Positions 1 to 8,661 of a stretch of 64,000 nucleotides of DNA are shown one piece after another (positions within the stretch are counted from its first letter, which is position 1; the number at the start of each line of letters is the position of its first letter). The stretch comes from Candidatus Magnetominusculus xianensis. Lineage in GTDB: Bacteria > Nitrospirota > Thermodesulfovibrionia > Thermodesulfovibrionales > Magnetobacteriaceae. Below the pieces are notes generated by a model that was not told the DNA's origin, ran no database searches, and saw only the letters and a list, made by a program, of their open reading frames with translations. Location: assembly GCA_001541255.1 (NCBI GenBank), contig LNQR01000001.1, forward strand, positions 1 through 64,000, written 5' to 3'. A program made the translations under genes and the position numbers.

Positions 1-2
1 AT

Positions 3-83
3 ATGATGGAGGTGAGTATGCGCCTGTTCGCAAGATTTAGAGTTAATGGAAATATTAATGAATTACTATCTATCTTTAGGTGA
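3..83 (+). other. possible tail of an upstream gene or a 21-codon small ORF
   Basis: The frame from position 3 is open from the window edge to a TGA at 81-83, so it could be the C-terminal end of an upstream gene. Alternatively the ATG at 18, preceded by GGAGGTG, would give a 21-residue peptide. I recognise no family, and the left context is missing, so coding status is undecided. Confidence 0.2.
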
Positions 84-105
84 TACTCTCAATATTATTC
101 AGTTC

Positions 106-133
106 TTGACATATCGCGGCTAAATAATATATC
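106..133 (+). promoter_or_regulatory. sigma70-like promoter for tpiA-secG
   Basis: A perfect TTGACA lies at 106-111. After a 16-bp spacer comes TATATC (128-133), which matches four of six positions of the -10 consensus. It lies 60-90 bp upstream of tpiA, and no other candidate as good was seen in this gap. Confidence 0.5.
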
Positions 134-194
134 ATTCTGAGGCTGTCTTAAGCGGCGGAACTTTGCGAATAACTGCTAACAATAAGGAGTGACT

Positions 195-935
195 ATGCGT
201 AAGCCATTTATAGCTGCAAACTGGAAGATGTATAAGACTACTGGAGAGACAAAAGATTTTATAACTAATTTTCTGCCTGCGGTTAAGGCCGTTGACAATG
301 TAGACATAGTGCTGGCACCGCCGTTTATATCCCTGTCATTGGCCGGTGATTTGTTAAAAGGAAGCAATGTGATGTTGAGCGCTCAGGATTTGTATTTTGA
401 GGCAGAGGGCGCATACACCGGCGAGGTCTCGGCAAAGATGATTCTCGATGTAGGCTGTAAGTGGGTCATTGTTGGACACTCTGAAAGAAGGCAATACTTT
501 AATGAGTCAGATGACTTTCTCAATAAAAAGACAAAGGCGGCGAAGGCAGCCGGGCTTGGCGTGATATTCTGCATCGGGGAATCATTAGATGAGCGCAACT
601 CCGGCAAGATGTTCGACATAATCAAACGCGAAGTCGAAGGCGGTCTCAAAGATGTAGACACAGACAATCTGGTAGTAGCATATGAGCCTATCTGGGCAAT
701 CGGGACGGGTGTGACGGCAACCCCTGACCAGGCGCAGGAGGCACATGCCTTTGTAAGAGACAGACTTAGGGACATGTACGGCGCAAAGGCCGATGATATA
801 AGGATACTCTACGGCGGCAGCGTAAAGCCTGACAACGTAACTGAGATAATGTCCAAGCCCGACGTAGACGGCGCACTTGTGGGCGGGGCAAGCCTCAAGC
901 CTGATAGTTTTGAAAAAATAGTGAAGTTCGGATAA
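195..935 (+). CDS. tpiA: triose-phosphate isomerase
   Basis: This is the cytoplasmic glycolytic and gluconeogenic enzyme interconverting dihydroxyacetone phosphate and glyceraldehyde 3-phosphate. The 246 residues are a normal length and span the whole TIM barrel. The substrate lysine is K11 in ANWKM, the electrophilic histidine H95 in VGHSERR and the catalytic base E164 in YEPIWAIGTG. The phosphate-binding YGGSV follows near the end. I chose ATG 195 because AAGGAG at 184-189 sits five bases upstream; the in-frame GTG at 189 overlaps that site. secG begins five bases after the stop, so the two are one operon. Confidence 0.97.
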   Translation: MRKPFIAANWKMYKTTGETKDFITNFLPAVKAVDNVDIVLAPPFISLSLAGDLLKGSNVMLSAQDLYFEAEGAYTGEVSAKMILDVGCKWVIVGHSERRQYFNESDDFLNKKTKAAKAAGLGVIFCIGESLDERNSGKMFDIIKREVEGGLKDVDTDNLVVAYEPIWAIGTGVTATPDQAQEAHAFVRDRLRDMYGAKADDIRILYGGSVKPDNVTEIMSKPDVDGALVGGASLKPDSFEKIVKFG

Positions 936-940
936 CACTG

Positions 941-1339
941 ATGGCGACATTACTTTTGATATTTCATGTGTTAGTGTGTGTTTTTTTGGTGTTGGTAGTG
1001 CTGGTGCAAAGTTCGAAGGGTTCGCAGATGGGGGCAGCGTTTGGCGGCTCAAGCCAGACGGTCTTCGGAGCAAGAGGCGGGCAGACGTTTCTTGCAAAAA
1101 TGACAACTATAGGGGCGGTAGTGTTCATGCTAACATCACTGCTGCTTGCGATAGTCGAGGCAAAGAAGACATCAATAATCGTCGGGCCGAAGCCTGCGGC
1201 ACAGCAAGCGCCGGGGACAAACACCAATATTCCATTCGGCGCTGCCGGAGTTAAGCCAGAAGACGCAGCAAAGCCGGAAGCTACTGAAGCACCCGCACAA
1301 AAACCGGCTGACACTCAACCCACGAAAGATAAGAAATAA
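941..1339 (+). CDS. secG: preprotein translocase subunit SecG
   Basis: SecG is the small auxiliary subunit of the SecYEG channel in the inner membrane. Residues about 2-22 and 52-70 form two hydrophobic segments, and the loop between them carries the family hallmarks SSKGSQMGAAFGG and a GARGGQTFLAK stretch. Beyond residue 80 the protein has a proline/alanine/lysine-rich tail that the short SecG versions lack, giving 132 residues in all. It follows tpiA by five bases with no clear ribosome-binding site, suggesting coupled translation. The tpiA-secG order is common in bacteria. Confidence 0.93.
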   Translation: MATLLLIFHVLVCVFLVLVVLVQSSKGSQMGAAFGGSSQTVFGARGGQTFLAKMTTIGAVVFMLTSLLLAIVEAKKTSIIVGPKPAAQQAPGTNTNIPFGAAGVKPEDAAKPEATEAPAQKPADTQPTKDKK

Positions 1340-1406
1340 AATAACAACGTCATGGATTATTTGGGGATGCCTGAATAATTCATGATGTAACCATGTACTA
1401 TATCTT

Positions 1407-1453
1407 TGCCAATTAAGCTTTGAGACTTCTAAGCTGTTTATAATCAATTGGCA
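1407..1453. terminator. inverted repeat between convergent secG and hicB-like gene
   Basis: TGCCAATT (1407-1414) is repeated in inverse as AATTGGCA (1446-1453), and an inner AGCTT/AAGCT pair could extend the fold. It lies between two convergent genes, where a bidirectional terminator would be expected. There is no clear T-run, so the role is uncertain. Confidence 0.3.
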
Positions 1454-1457
1454 TGGG

Positions 1458-1733
1458 CTAGACTACTACGGCTACCAGCACCTCGGAAAATATTTTTACC
1501 CCGGTCTCTTCACTTTCTGGTATGGGTTCGTTGTCTTCAGCCATGGTTTCCACTGTCATTTCCACTACTTCGCGTATGTTTTTGAGGGCTTCTTCCTGAG
1601 TATAGCCCCACGTAGCTGCTCCCTTAGTGTGCAGGGCAGGACAGTAAGCAAACCAGCGGTCTTCGTCCAGCTCTATCACGACTTTAAATGTATAAGTCTT
1701 GTTTTTGATTAAATTAACTTCGTGATTCACCAT
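1458..1733 (-). CDS. solitary HicB-family protein (antitoxin-like)
   Basis: The 91-residue product has the HicB partial RNase-H fold: a beta strand TFKVVIELDEDRWFAYCPAL, the small-residue turn GAATWGYT, then helix EEALKNIREVVEMTVETM and an acidic NEPIPE segment. HicB proteins normally neutralise the HicA mRNA interferase. No HicA gene flanks this one: secG is convergent on one side and the protease gene lies on the other. It lacks an added DNA-binding domain, and no good ribosome-binding site precedes its ATG. It may be an orphan antitoxin or have another regulatory role. It is a distant relative of the HicB at 62873. Confidence 0.75.
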   Translation of the reverse strand: MVNHEVNLIKNKTYTFKVVIELDEDRWFAYCPALHTKGAATWGYTQEEALKNIREVVEMTVETMAEDNEPIPESEETGVKIFSEVLVAVVV

Positions 1734-1823
1734 AGTATTATAGTTTAGCGTAAATGACCCTATCTTTTCAATGGAAAATTAGCTGTTGAAATTTTCAAAT
1801 GCGTTTGCCCTGGGGATATACTG

Positions 1824-1860
1824 TTAAAAAGCAGGGGAGGCAGCAGCCCCCCCCATTTTT
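1824..1860 (-). terminator. intrinsic terminator downstream of the protease gene
   Basis: A GGGG/CCCC-paired hairpin (1834-1854) has a run of As on one side and ATTTTT on the other. Read on the minus strand it is a G/C stem followed by TGCTTTTTAA, suitable for ending the protease transcript. The opposite strand also has a short T-run, so it may act in both directions. Confidence 0.5.
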
Positions 1861-1902
1861 GTAATGTGTAATGCTCTCACCACTATTACTTAAGTGCAGC
1901 AG

Positions 1903-4900
1903 CTACAGCGCAACCTTTCCCGGCGTATTAGTGTTCGTGTTCTTGCCGTTGCCAAGTTGGCCGTAATGGTTGTATCCCCATGTCCAGACTGTCCAATCCT
2001 TCTTCAGTGCTGCTGAGTGATATCCACCTCCGGCTATAGCTGCAACTCCGGTCAGACTAGTTACCTGTACAGGTTTATTGCTTGTCGTGTTCGTACCATT
2101 GCCTAACGCACCAACCACATTATATCCCCAATCCCACACAGTTCCGTCGCCCTTGAGCGCCATCGCATGGTAATATCCGGCGGAGACAGCAGTAACTCCG
2201 CTTAACCCCGTTACCTGCACAGGCTTATTGCTGTTAGTGTAACTACTGTTGCCTAATGCACCGCTGCCATTATATCCCCAACCCCACACGCTGCCATCGC
2301 TCTTCAGTGCTATCGAGTGGAACATGCCGCCGGAGATAGCAGTAACTCCGCTTAAACCACTTACCTGTACGGGCTTATTACTGCTTACAATTGAACCATT
2401 TCCTAATTCACCGTAACCATTATATCCCCAGCTCCAGACAGTTCCGTCGCTCTTGAGCGCCATCGAATGGTAACCACCGCTGGCGATAGCAATTACTTCG
2501 GTTAAACTGTTCAACTGCACAGGCTTATTGCTATTGGTATTGGTGGCGTTACCTAACTGACCATAAGCGTTGTAACCCCATACCCAGACAGTTCCATCGT
2601 TCTTTAGAGCCATTGTGTGGAACCCGCCAGCGGCAATAGCAGTAACTCCGGTTAAACCGCTTGCCTGGACAGGCTTATTGCTGTCAGTATTGGTGCCGTT
2701 GCCTAACTCACCTTCGTAGTTACGACCCCATGTCCAGACACTACCATCGCTCTTCAACGCTGCCGTGTGATAAATCCCAGCGGAAATGGCAGTGACTCCA
2801 CTTAAATCGCTTACCCGCACCGGTACATTACTGTTCGTAGTGGTAGCGTTGCCTAACATACCTGCATAGTTTAATCCCCATGACCAGACAGTACCATCGC
2901 TGCTCAACGCTACTGTGTGGTAATCCCCTGCGGCAATGGCAGCAATAGTAGTAGTGGTGATTGTAGCCAAAGGTGTTACACTGTTCGAGGCAGATGATGC
3001 GGCACCTGTGCCGACTGCGTTAGCTGCCTTTACCGTAAAGGTATAAGCAGTACCGTTTGTCAGGCCGATTACTGTAATCGGTGACGCAGTACCGGTTGCT
3101 GTCACGCCAGTGTTGGATGTTACCGTATATTTTGTTATCTCACTGCCACCATTTGATGTCGGCGCTGTGAAACTTACTGTTGCCTGAGCATTTCCGGGCA
3201 CAGCAGTAACTGCCGTCGGCGCCCCGGGGACTGCTGCAGGCGTTACACTGTTTGAAGCCAATGACGCTGTACCTGTACCGGCTGCGTTTGTTGCCTTTAC
3301 AGTAAACGTGTAAGCCGTGCCGTTTGTCAGGCCGGTTACTGTAATTGGTGATGCCGTACCGGTTGCTGTCACGCCAGTGTTTGATGTTACCGTATATTTT
3401 GTTATTGTGCTGCCACCGTTTGATGCCGGTGCTTTGAAACTAACTGTTGCCTGAGCATTTCCTGGTGTAGCAGTAACTGCCGTCGGCGCCCCTGGTGCAG
3501 AGGCCGCTGGTGTTATGCTGCTTGAAGAGGCAGACGCCGGGCCTGTACCATTGGCATTAGTTGCCTTAACAGTAAATGTGTAAGCCGTGCCGTTTGTCAG
3601 ACCTGTTACTGTAATCGGTGATGCCGTACCGGTTGCCGTCACACCGCCTGGGGTGGATGTTACCGTATATTTTGTTATCGCACTGCCACCGTTTGATGCC
3701 GGTGCTTTGAAAGATACCGAGACCTGAGCATTACCCGCTGTTACTGCAGTTATCACAGGTGCCCCCGGTACTGCTGCTGAAGAAGAGACAGTTACGGTGA
3801 CGTTTGCAGTGGTGCCGGAGCTGTCTTTTACGGTAATAGTTGTTTGACCGCCCGAAGCACCAGTAATTGTAACAGTTGAGCCATTTACGGCTGCCGTTGC
3901 AATTTGGGCGTTTGCAGAGGTGGCTGTGTATGGGGACTTCCCGCCTGAGACTGTAACAGCGCCAGACGCCCCGGCTGTTAATGACAAGGAACTCGGGTTC
4001 AGCATTAATCCAGTTTGCGGGTATGCTATTGTGTATGCGCCAAATCCTACTACGCCTGTAACCTGGGAGTACGCAATTCTGAAGTAGCCTTTTTCACCAA
4101 AAGACTTGCTCCATGAATTTTTTACTATAAAATACTGCTGTTCATCGTTGTATCCCACGAGTAATACGGCGTGATTTCCCTGATATGAGCCGCTTACGTA
4201 GCTGTAGATACCACCTTTGTAGTAATAGAAATCATAGTAAATCCTCAACGTAGTTACTACTGGGCCATACGTGTTGAGTGCATTTTTTAACTTATCAACA
4301 GTAGGGGCAGTAGTGGTAACCCATTGCCACGATGGGATTGTGTACGCAGCAGAGGTGCGGCTAGCACAGGCGCTTGAGCATGAACCATTGGCTGCCGTAT
4401 ACGCGTAGCATGACTCCACAGGGTCACCCGAGTTGCGTAAAAAGTCTGAGGCATAGTGGATATACCCACCGTTACAAGAACCGGCGCCGCTGCATGACAG
4501 CGTCACCTGCTCGGACAAGTCCAGCGCATTGGGAGTGTTGTTGTCCGCGCCCGGAGTATTGCTTTTCCTCAATGTATAGGATTCCAAGGCCGCCGTCGTA
4601 GCAAATGCCCAGCAAGAGCCGCAGTTTCCCTGATTTTTTACAGAAGTAACCCAGTTGCCGTTATTATTTCTCCAGTCAAGGCTTGTCGGCAGCGCTGCCG
4701 CTTCTGACAGCGGGGCAAGGGCTATTTTCCTATGGTCGCCTAAGTCCGGTTCAAGAAGTCCTAACAGGCCCTTTCTCTGCTGCTCGGTCATTGCTGATAT
4801 GTGTGTCTCACCTGAGTGCCACTGCGCCCCGGCTGCCTCAATAGCGGCCTTTAACTCTACCGGCCTTAGACTTTCACCAGCAAAAGCTACTCCTATTAAC

Positions 4901-4950
4901 ACACAAATCGATACTAACACTAACCCTGCTACTAAAATCGTCCTTTTCAT
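1903..4950 (-). CDS. secreted papain-like cysteine protease with Ig-like, FN3 and RCC1 repeats
   Basis: This 1015-residue exported protein begins with a signal peptide (residues 1-25, cleavage likely after AFA). A short propeptide-like stretch and a peptidase C1 domain (about 88-312) follow. The triad is complete: Cys113 in QGNCGSCWAF, His260 in GNHAVLLVGY and Asn278 in VKNSWS. Next come a bacterial Ig-like domain (about 315-393), three near-identical fibronectin III domains (about 395-665), and seven RCC1 repeats (about 668-1015) expected to close a beta-propeller. The start is preceded by AGGAGG. The protein probably cleaves or binds extracellular proteins; its target is unknown. It stands alone between terminators. 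Confidence 0.9.
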   Translation of the reverse strand: MKRTILVAGLVLVSICVLIGVAFAGESLRPVELKAAIEAAGAQWHSGETHISAMTEQQRKGLLGLLEPDLGDHRKIALAPLSEAAALPTSLDWRNNNGNWVTSVKNQGNCGSCWAFATTAALESYTLRKSNTPGADNNTPNALDLSEQVTLSCSGAGSCNGGYIHYASDFLRNSGDPVESCYAYTAANGSCSSACASRTSAAYTIPSWQWVTTTAPTVDKLKNALNTYGPVVTTLRIYYDFYYYKGGIYSYVSGSYQGNHAVLLVGYNDEQQYFIVKNSWSKSFGEKGYFRIAYSQVTGVVGFGAYTIAYPQTGLMLNPSSLSLTAGASGAVTVSGGKSPYTATSANAQIATAAVNGSTVTITGASGGQTTITVKDSSGTTANVTVTVSSSAAVPGAPVITAVTAGNAQVSVSFKAPASNGGSAITKYTVTSTPGGVTATGTASPITVTGLTNGTAYTFTVKATNANGTGPASASSSSITPAASAPGAPTAVTATPGNAQATVSFKAPASNGGSTITKYTVTSNTGVTATGTASPITVTGLTNGTAYTFTVKATNAAGTGTASLASNSVTPAAVPGAPTAVTAVPGNAQATVSFTAPTSNGGSEITKYTVTSNTGVTATGTASPITVIGLTNGTAYTFTVKAANAVGTGAASSASNSVTPLATITTTTIAAIAAGDYHTVALSSDGTVWSWGLNYAGMLGNATTTNSNVPVRVSDLSGVTAISAGIYHTAALKSDGSVWTWGRNYEGELGNGTNTDSNKPVQASGLTGVTAIAAGGFHTMALKNDGTVWVWGYNAYGQLGNATNTNSNKPVQLNSLTEVIAIASGGYHSMALKSDGTVWSWGYNGYGELGNGSIVSSNKPVQVSGLSGVTAISGGMFHSIALKSDGSVWGWGYNGSGALGNSSYTNSNKPVQVTGLSGVTAVSAGYYHAMALKGDGTVWDWGYNVVGALGNGTNTTSNKPVQVTSLTGVAAIAGGGYHSAALKKDWTVWTWGYNHYGQLGNGKNTNTNTPGKVAL
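1906..2949 (-). repeat. seven tandem RCC1-coding repeats
   Basis: Seven units of about 52 codons (about 156 bp) each carry the pattern SAG-YH-ALKSDG-VW-WG-N--G-LGN. The unit boundaries are visible at the recurring GGYH/AGIYH-type motifs. Units differ at scattered codons, so they are diverged duplications within one gene and not a recent expansion. Confidence 0.85.
2956..3768 (-). repeat. three tandem fibronectin III-coding repeats
   Basis: Three units of about 270 bp encode near-identical FN3 domains sharing SNGGS-ITKYTVTS and GLTNGTAYTFTVKA. They are more alike than the RCC1 units, which suggests more recent duplication or gene conversion. Confidence 0.85.
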
Positions 4951-5049
4951 GTTATCCTCCTGAGTTTTATTTTACAACCTTGATTTTAGGATAACAAATA
5001 GTTTGACCCTGAGTATGTCGTCTGAATTACATACCCTGTGTAATTCAAA

Positions 5050-5748
5050 CTACAAAATTGGAAAGTTTTCTAAAAAACTGGGAGAAAAACAAAACAGACC
5101 GTCTTCATTAGTGCTGAGATAGCCGTCAGTCTTCCATTGATTTATGGTAGCGGTGACTGTTTCACGCACCAGACCGCTCATATCGGCAATATCCTGATGG
5201 GTCAGCTTAATGGTTAAGACAATAGAGCCATTGTCCTTTTTTCCATAGCGGTTGATATAGTTTTTAAACAGCAGGCCCAGCTTCTGCGTGGCCTTGTTAT
5301 ATGACAGTCTCTCAATTATCTCATTGGCCTCCCGCAGGCGGAAGCACAACTCGCGCATCACACCAAACAGGAGTTTAGGCTGGGAATGGAGCAAGTGACA
5401 GAAATCATCTTTAAAAATCACTGCAATCAGGGTCTTTTCCATAGCACATACGGTGGCGCTGTTGGTCTTGCCGTCAATCAATGACATTTCGCCAAAATAG
5501 TCTCCACCTTGTCTGATTGCTACTATTGTTTCTTTGCCTTCTGCATTAAATATGCTGATTTTTACCCGGCCATATACAATCAGGTACATAAAATTATTGG
5601 TATCGCCCTCGTGCATAAATTTGGAGTTTTTACTATACTCGCGAATTTGTACCCTGCTGATAACATGCTGCAGCTCCTCATCGGACAAATGTGAAAAGAC
5701 CCTGCTGTTCTTTAATACGCCGATGAGCATCTTCACTTGTCTGTCCAT
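5050..5748 (-). CDS. Crp/Fnr-family transcriptional regulator
   Basis: The 232-residue protein has an N-terminal cyclic-nucleotide-binding-type beta-roll (about 10-125; GDYFGEMSLIDGKTNSATV), a dimerisation helix, and a C-terminal winged helix whose recognition helix lies in LTHQDIADMSGLVRETVTATI. The N-terminus has no Fnr-type cysteine cluster, so oxygen sensing through an Fe-S cluster is unlikely; the ligand is unknown. I prefer ATG 5748, which has GGGGGTG upstream, over ATG 5790, which has no ribosome-binding site. It is monocistronic, with intergenic regions on both sides. Confidence 0.9.
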   Translation of the reverse strand: MDRQVKMLIGVLKNSRVFSHLSDEELQHVISRVQIREYSKNSKFMHEGDTNNFMYLIVYGRVKISIFNAEGKETIVAIRQGGDYFGEMSLIDGKTNSATVCAMEKTLIAVIFKDDFCHLLHSQPKLLFGVMRELCFRLREANEIIERLSYNKATQKLGLLFKNYINRYGKKDNGSIVLTIKLTHQDIADMSGLVRETVTATINQWKTDGYLSTNEDGLFCFSPSFLENFPIL

Positions 5749-5955
5749 TACACCCCCGTTTTCAAGCCGCCGTATTTCCCTGTGGTACATTATGTCTGAT
5801 TATACTATTGAAAATCAAGGTTAATTCACAACCATGAGTTCCCCCAATAAATTGGAAAAAGACCCCACTCAAACCATGACAGAGTTCAAGATTAGACAAA
5901 AGAATCCTAATAGTCTAATGTTCAAGAAGCCTCTTAATAGCCGTAAATGGTCGCT

Positions 5956-5984
5956 GACCCTAATGAGTGTCACTAATTAGGGTC
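5956..5984 (-). terminator. hairpin at the end of the zeta-like operon
   Basis: GACCCTAAT (5956-5964) pairs perfectly with ATTAGGGTC (5976-5984) across an 11-base loop. The stem reaches the stop codon of the small gene at 5983, a typical place for a transcript-end hairpin. No strong T-run follows on the minus strand, so it may stabilise the 3' end and not terminate. Confidence 0.4.
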
Positions 5985-6177
5985 AACTCTCACGACTGCG
6001 ATGGTTTCGAGTGCCTTGCTTTTCGGAAAACTTCTTGACTATACATCCTCCTTCATACACAACCAGGGGGGTATTCGTTTTCTCGGCAATCTTTTTCGCT
6101 TTGGCAGCCGCACGCCGCAGCGCAATCTCTGCCTTAGCAAGATCAACATCCTGAGCCTGTATTTTTTCTTTATTCAA
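5983..6177 (-). CDS. small basic protein paired with zeta-like kinase
   Basis: The 64-residue product is largely one predicted helix (KAEIALRRAAAKAKKIAEKTNT), followed by PLVVYEGG-IVKK and a basic tail. Its ATG overlaps the stop of the zeta-like kinase gene (ATGA), so the two are translationally coupled. Small partners of this size commonly accompany stand-alone zeta-like P-loop proteins and are assumed to be antitoxins. That role is inferred from position only; I do not recognise the family. Confidence 0.65.
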   Translation of the reverse strand: MNKEKIQAQDVDLAKAEIALRRAAAKAKKIAEKTNTPLVVYEGGCIVKKFSEKQGTRNHRSRES

Positions 6178-6698
6178 TCTTTTTCTCCTTCATCGAGAAG
6201 TTTTGGCCGCTCACCAGAATTGTCAAAAACAATCCATGCGTCCACCAATTGTTTGTAAAGATGCTGAAAGTTGTGCCAGCCTTTTTCATACCTGCATCTG
6301 ATGGTCTTTACGGGAACATTGTGCCCGCCTTGTTTTACACGATTTTTTACCCGTTCCACCGCGGTCGCAACATTTGTCAGATAAAGGAAAATCAGTTTTA
6401 TTTTATAACCAATTCGCCGCCATTGAGGGATCATTGTTGCGTATATTCTGCCGCTTAAAGTTGTTTCAAAGGCAAAGCTCTCACCTTTTGAGACATGTCT
6501 TTTGATTTCATCGAGCATGATTCTTCCAGCATGAAAAGAGGCTTTTTCGGGGAAAAACGGGGAAATACCCGACGCAATAAGATCCGCATTCACAAAGACG
6601 GGACAGTGTGCCTCCCTTGGCAGAAATTCAAGGGCAAAAGTTGTTTTACCTGCGCCGTTCGGGCCGGCAATAATAATTATCTTCTTGTCTTCATTCAT
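6174..6698 (-). CDS. zeta-toxin-like P-loop kinase
   Basis: The 174-residue protein has Walker A GPNGAGKTT at residues 13-21, then NADLIASGISPF and FETTLSGR. These match the zeta/PezT fold, in which a P-loop kinase phosphorylates UDP-N-acetylglucosamine or another small substrate. Zeta toxins act in the cytoplasm and block peptidoglycan precursor synthesis. This compact version is of the chromosomal AAA-annotated type, whose substrate is mostly untested. The gene leads a two-gene unit with the small protein at 5983. No epsilon-type antitoxin precedes it. Confidence 0.8.
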   Translation of the reverse strand: MNEDKKIIIIAGPNGAGKTTFALEFLPREAHCPVFVNADLIASGISPFFPEKASFHAGRIMLDEIKRHVSKGESFAFETTLSGRIYATMIPQWRRIGYKIKLIFLYLTNVATAVERVKNRVKQGGHNVPVKTIRCRYEKGWHNFQHLYKQLVDAWIVFDNSGERPKLLDEGEKD

Positions 6699-6747
6699 AT
6701 GACTTACTTTTCACAAAATCAGGCATAGCTTGTCAAGCTAAAACAAA

Positions 6748-8661
6748 TCATCCAACGTCCGCATTAGCCCTTAATGCCGAAATGTCTTTAATCGAGGCGC
6801 AGACACACCTCCCCCTTAAAACATCCTCACGCAGCGGCGAAAGCCCTAACAGCGCAGGAAACTCAGTGCCGTCTTTGCGAACCCCTGTAACGGTAACTTC
6901 ACTAACGTTAATTCCGCTGTGCATTTCAGTCTGCTTAAAAAAAGAGTCTCGTTTAGCAGGATGACCTGCCCGTATGCTTTTAGGAACCAGTATATCAATG
7001 CACTTACCGATGAGTTCACCGCTGTCGTATCCAAATGTCCTGTCTGCCATAAGATTGGATAGTATTATCTCCCCTGTCTGGTTCACTACCAGTATTCCAT
7101 TGGGAGAGGATTCGATTATGTCATGGTACCAGGTTTCGGTTTCCTTCAACATCCTCTGCTGGGTATTGAGCTTGCTGGCAAGCTGGCGCGTTGCCTCAAG
7201 CAGTTCATTGGTACGCAGATTACGGGTAAGGATTTCTATATTCATCGCAATTATGGGCATCAGCTCATCAAGTAGTAACAGGGCGTCTTTGCTGAAGACC
7301 GCCATACCTGCCAGTTCTATAACCCCAAGCGCCACAGCATTTTGTATAATAGGCAGGACAATTATCTCCTTTGGTAAAGCCTCGCCTGCTCCCCAGTTGA
7401 TTTTTATATCTGAACCTGACGGGCCGGATTGACCGGTTATTTTAATCGGTGCCTGCTCAAAGGCACACTGCCCAACTAGTCCCTGCCCGATGGCAAAGGT
7501 CTTTTCCTTTACAACACAGCCATATCCCCCGGCTGAACGAAGCATATTACTTTCCTTGTCAAAGACATATAACACGCCATAGGCCGCACCAACTAAAGGG
7601 GCAAGATGAGACAGCAATTGCACAGCCAGCTCCTCAAGCGTCACGGCCTTTTGAAGCACCGAGGAGATCTGAGAGATGTGCGACTTTATTGCAGCACGGG
7701 ATTCAAGCTCCTGTGCATACTGCTTAAGCTCCTGTTGAACCTCCTCCCGTTGTCTTACAACTGCCCTCAAACGCCTGTTCCAAATGACAACAAAAACGAT
7801 TATAACAATCAATGCCCCGGCAATAGGGCCAACTATCCTCCAGTTGATTACCTGCTGATACTCAACCGTAAGCCACCGGTCATTTATCACTGTCTTTTCC
7901 TTCTTAGACATGCCAGACAGGGTTTTATCAAGGGCTGATGCGAGGAGAGGCCAGTCTTTTCTTATGCCAAAGGCCATATCATAGTGGTAAGGGGTATGCC
8001 CTGCGATTTTAAGGTTATTAAGCCCAAGCCTGTCAATGTTATAAGATACGATTGCCATATTGTCTATTAACACATCAATTTTTCCCGCGGAAAGGTCTAA
8101 TAGGGCAGTTTTTATATCAGAAATCGAAATCAACGGCATATTCGGGTAGTCACGCTTGATGCGTGTCTCGACTATCAACCCTTTTAACACGGCAACCTTA
8201 AGGCCCTCAAGATTGTCTACTCCACTTATGCGCCGAACATCCTTACGTGTAACAATAACAGCGGCAAATGTGGAGTATGGCTTTGTGAACAGGATACTTT
8301 TTGCGCGTTCCGGGTCAGGTGAAATCTTGGGGATCAGGTCTATTTCACCTTCTTTCATTTTCTTCATAGCGGCACCAACATTAAGGCCTGGCACAAGGAC
8401 AATTTCGATACCGAGGCGTTTGGCACAAGTTTCTATAAAGCCAGCGCTGATGCCGGAGTAGACCCCTGTTTCGTCTATGAATTCATAGGGTGGACGAGCT
8501 GAATCTACCCCTAAACGCATCTTCCTGCCCTTGATAAATTCCTTTTCCTCCTGTGTCAATCCAATGTTGTCTGGCACGGGCTCTGGTGTTACAGTACCGG
8601 CAAAAACCACAGTCATCAAAATTATAAGTATGCCTGTCTTTATATATCGCCTTAACGCCAT
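6748..8661 (-). CDS. periplasmic-binding/GAF/PAS sensor protein without kinase domain
   Basis: The 637-residue protein has a signal anchor (about 8-24), an extracytoplasmic SBP family 3 domain (about 32-270) of the amino-acid-binding type, a membrane helix (about 278-298), a short coiled coil, a GAF domain (about 345-490) and a PAS domain (about 510-630). It ends after the PAS and has no histidine kinase, GGDEF or HD-GYP output. Its ATG overlaps the stop of the hybrid kinase gene (TAATG), and the two GAF domains are clearly related, each ending in [10 protein letters not shown]-like sequence. The likely role is as a ligand-sensing partner of that kinase, which is inference. Confidence 0.88.
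   Translation of the reverse strand: MALRRYIKTGILIILMTVVFAGTVTPEPVPDNIGLTQEEKEFIKGRKMRLGVDSARPPYEFIDETGVYSGISAGFIETCAKRLGIEIVLVPGLNVGAAMKKMKEGEIDLIPKISPDPERAKSILFTKPYSTFAAVIVTRKDVRRISGVDNLEGLKVAVLKGLIVETRIKRDYPNMPLISISDIKTALLDLSAGKIDVLIDNMAIVSYNIDRLGLNNLKIAGHTPYHYDMAFGIRKDWPLLASALDKTLSGMSKKEKTVINDRWLTVEYQQVINWRIVGPIAGALIVIIVFVVIWNRRLRAVVRQREEVQQELKQYAQELESRAAIKSHISQISSVLQKAVTLEELAVQLLSHLAPLVGAAYGVLYVFDKESNMLRSAGGYGCVVKEKTFAIGQGLVGQCAFEQAPIKITGQSGPSGSDIKINWGAGEALPKEIIVLPIIQNAVALGVIELAGMAVFSKDALLLLDELMPIIAMNIEILTRNLRTNELLEATRQLASKLNTQQRMLKETETWYHDIIESSPNGILVVNQTGEIILSNLMADRTFGYDSGELIGKCIDILVPKSIRAGHPAKRDSFFKQTEMHSGINVSEVTVTGVRKDGTEFPALLGLSPLREDVLRGRCVCASIKDISALRANADVG

Noticed and set aside
585-1106. 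Long minus-strand frame opposite tpiA and secG
   Set aside because: Both plus-strand genes are clear, and the minus-strand frame has no family pattern.
1906-3768. Regularly spaced repeats considered as a CRISPR array
   Set aside because: The repeats are in-frame protein repeats of about 156 and 270 bp without spacers, and no cas genes are present.
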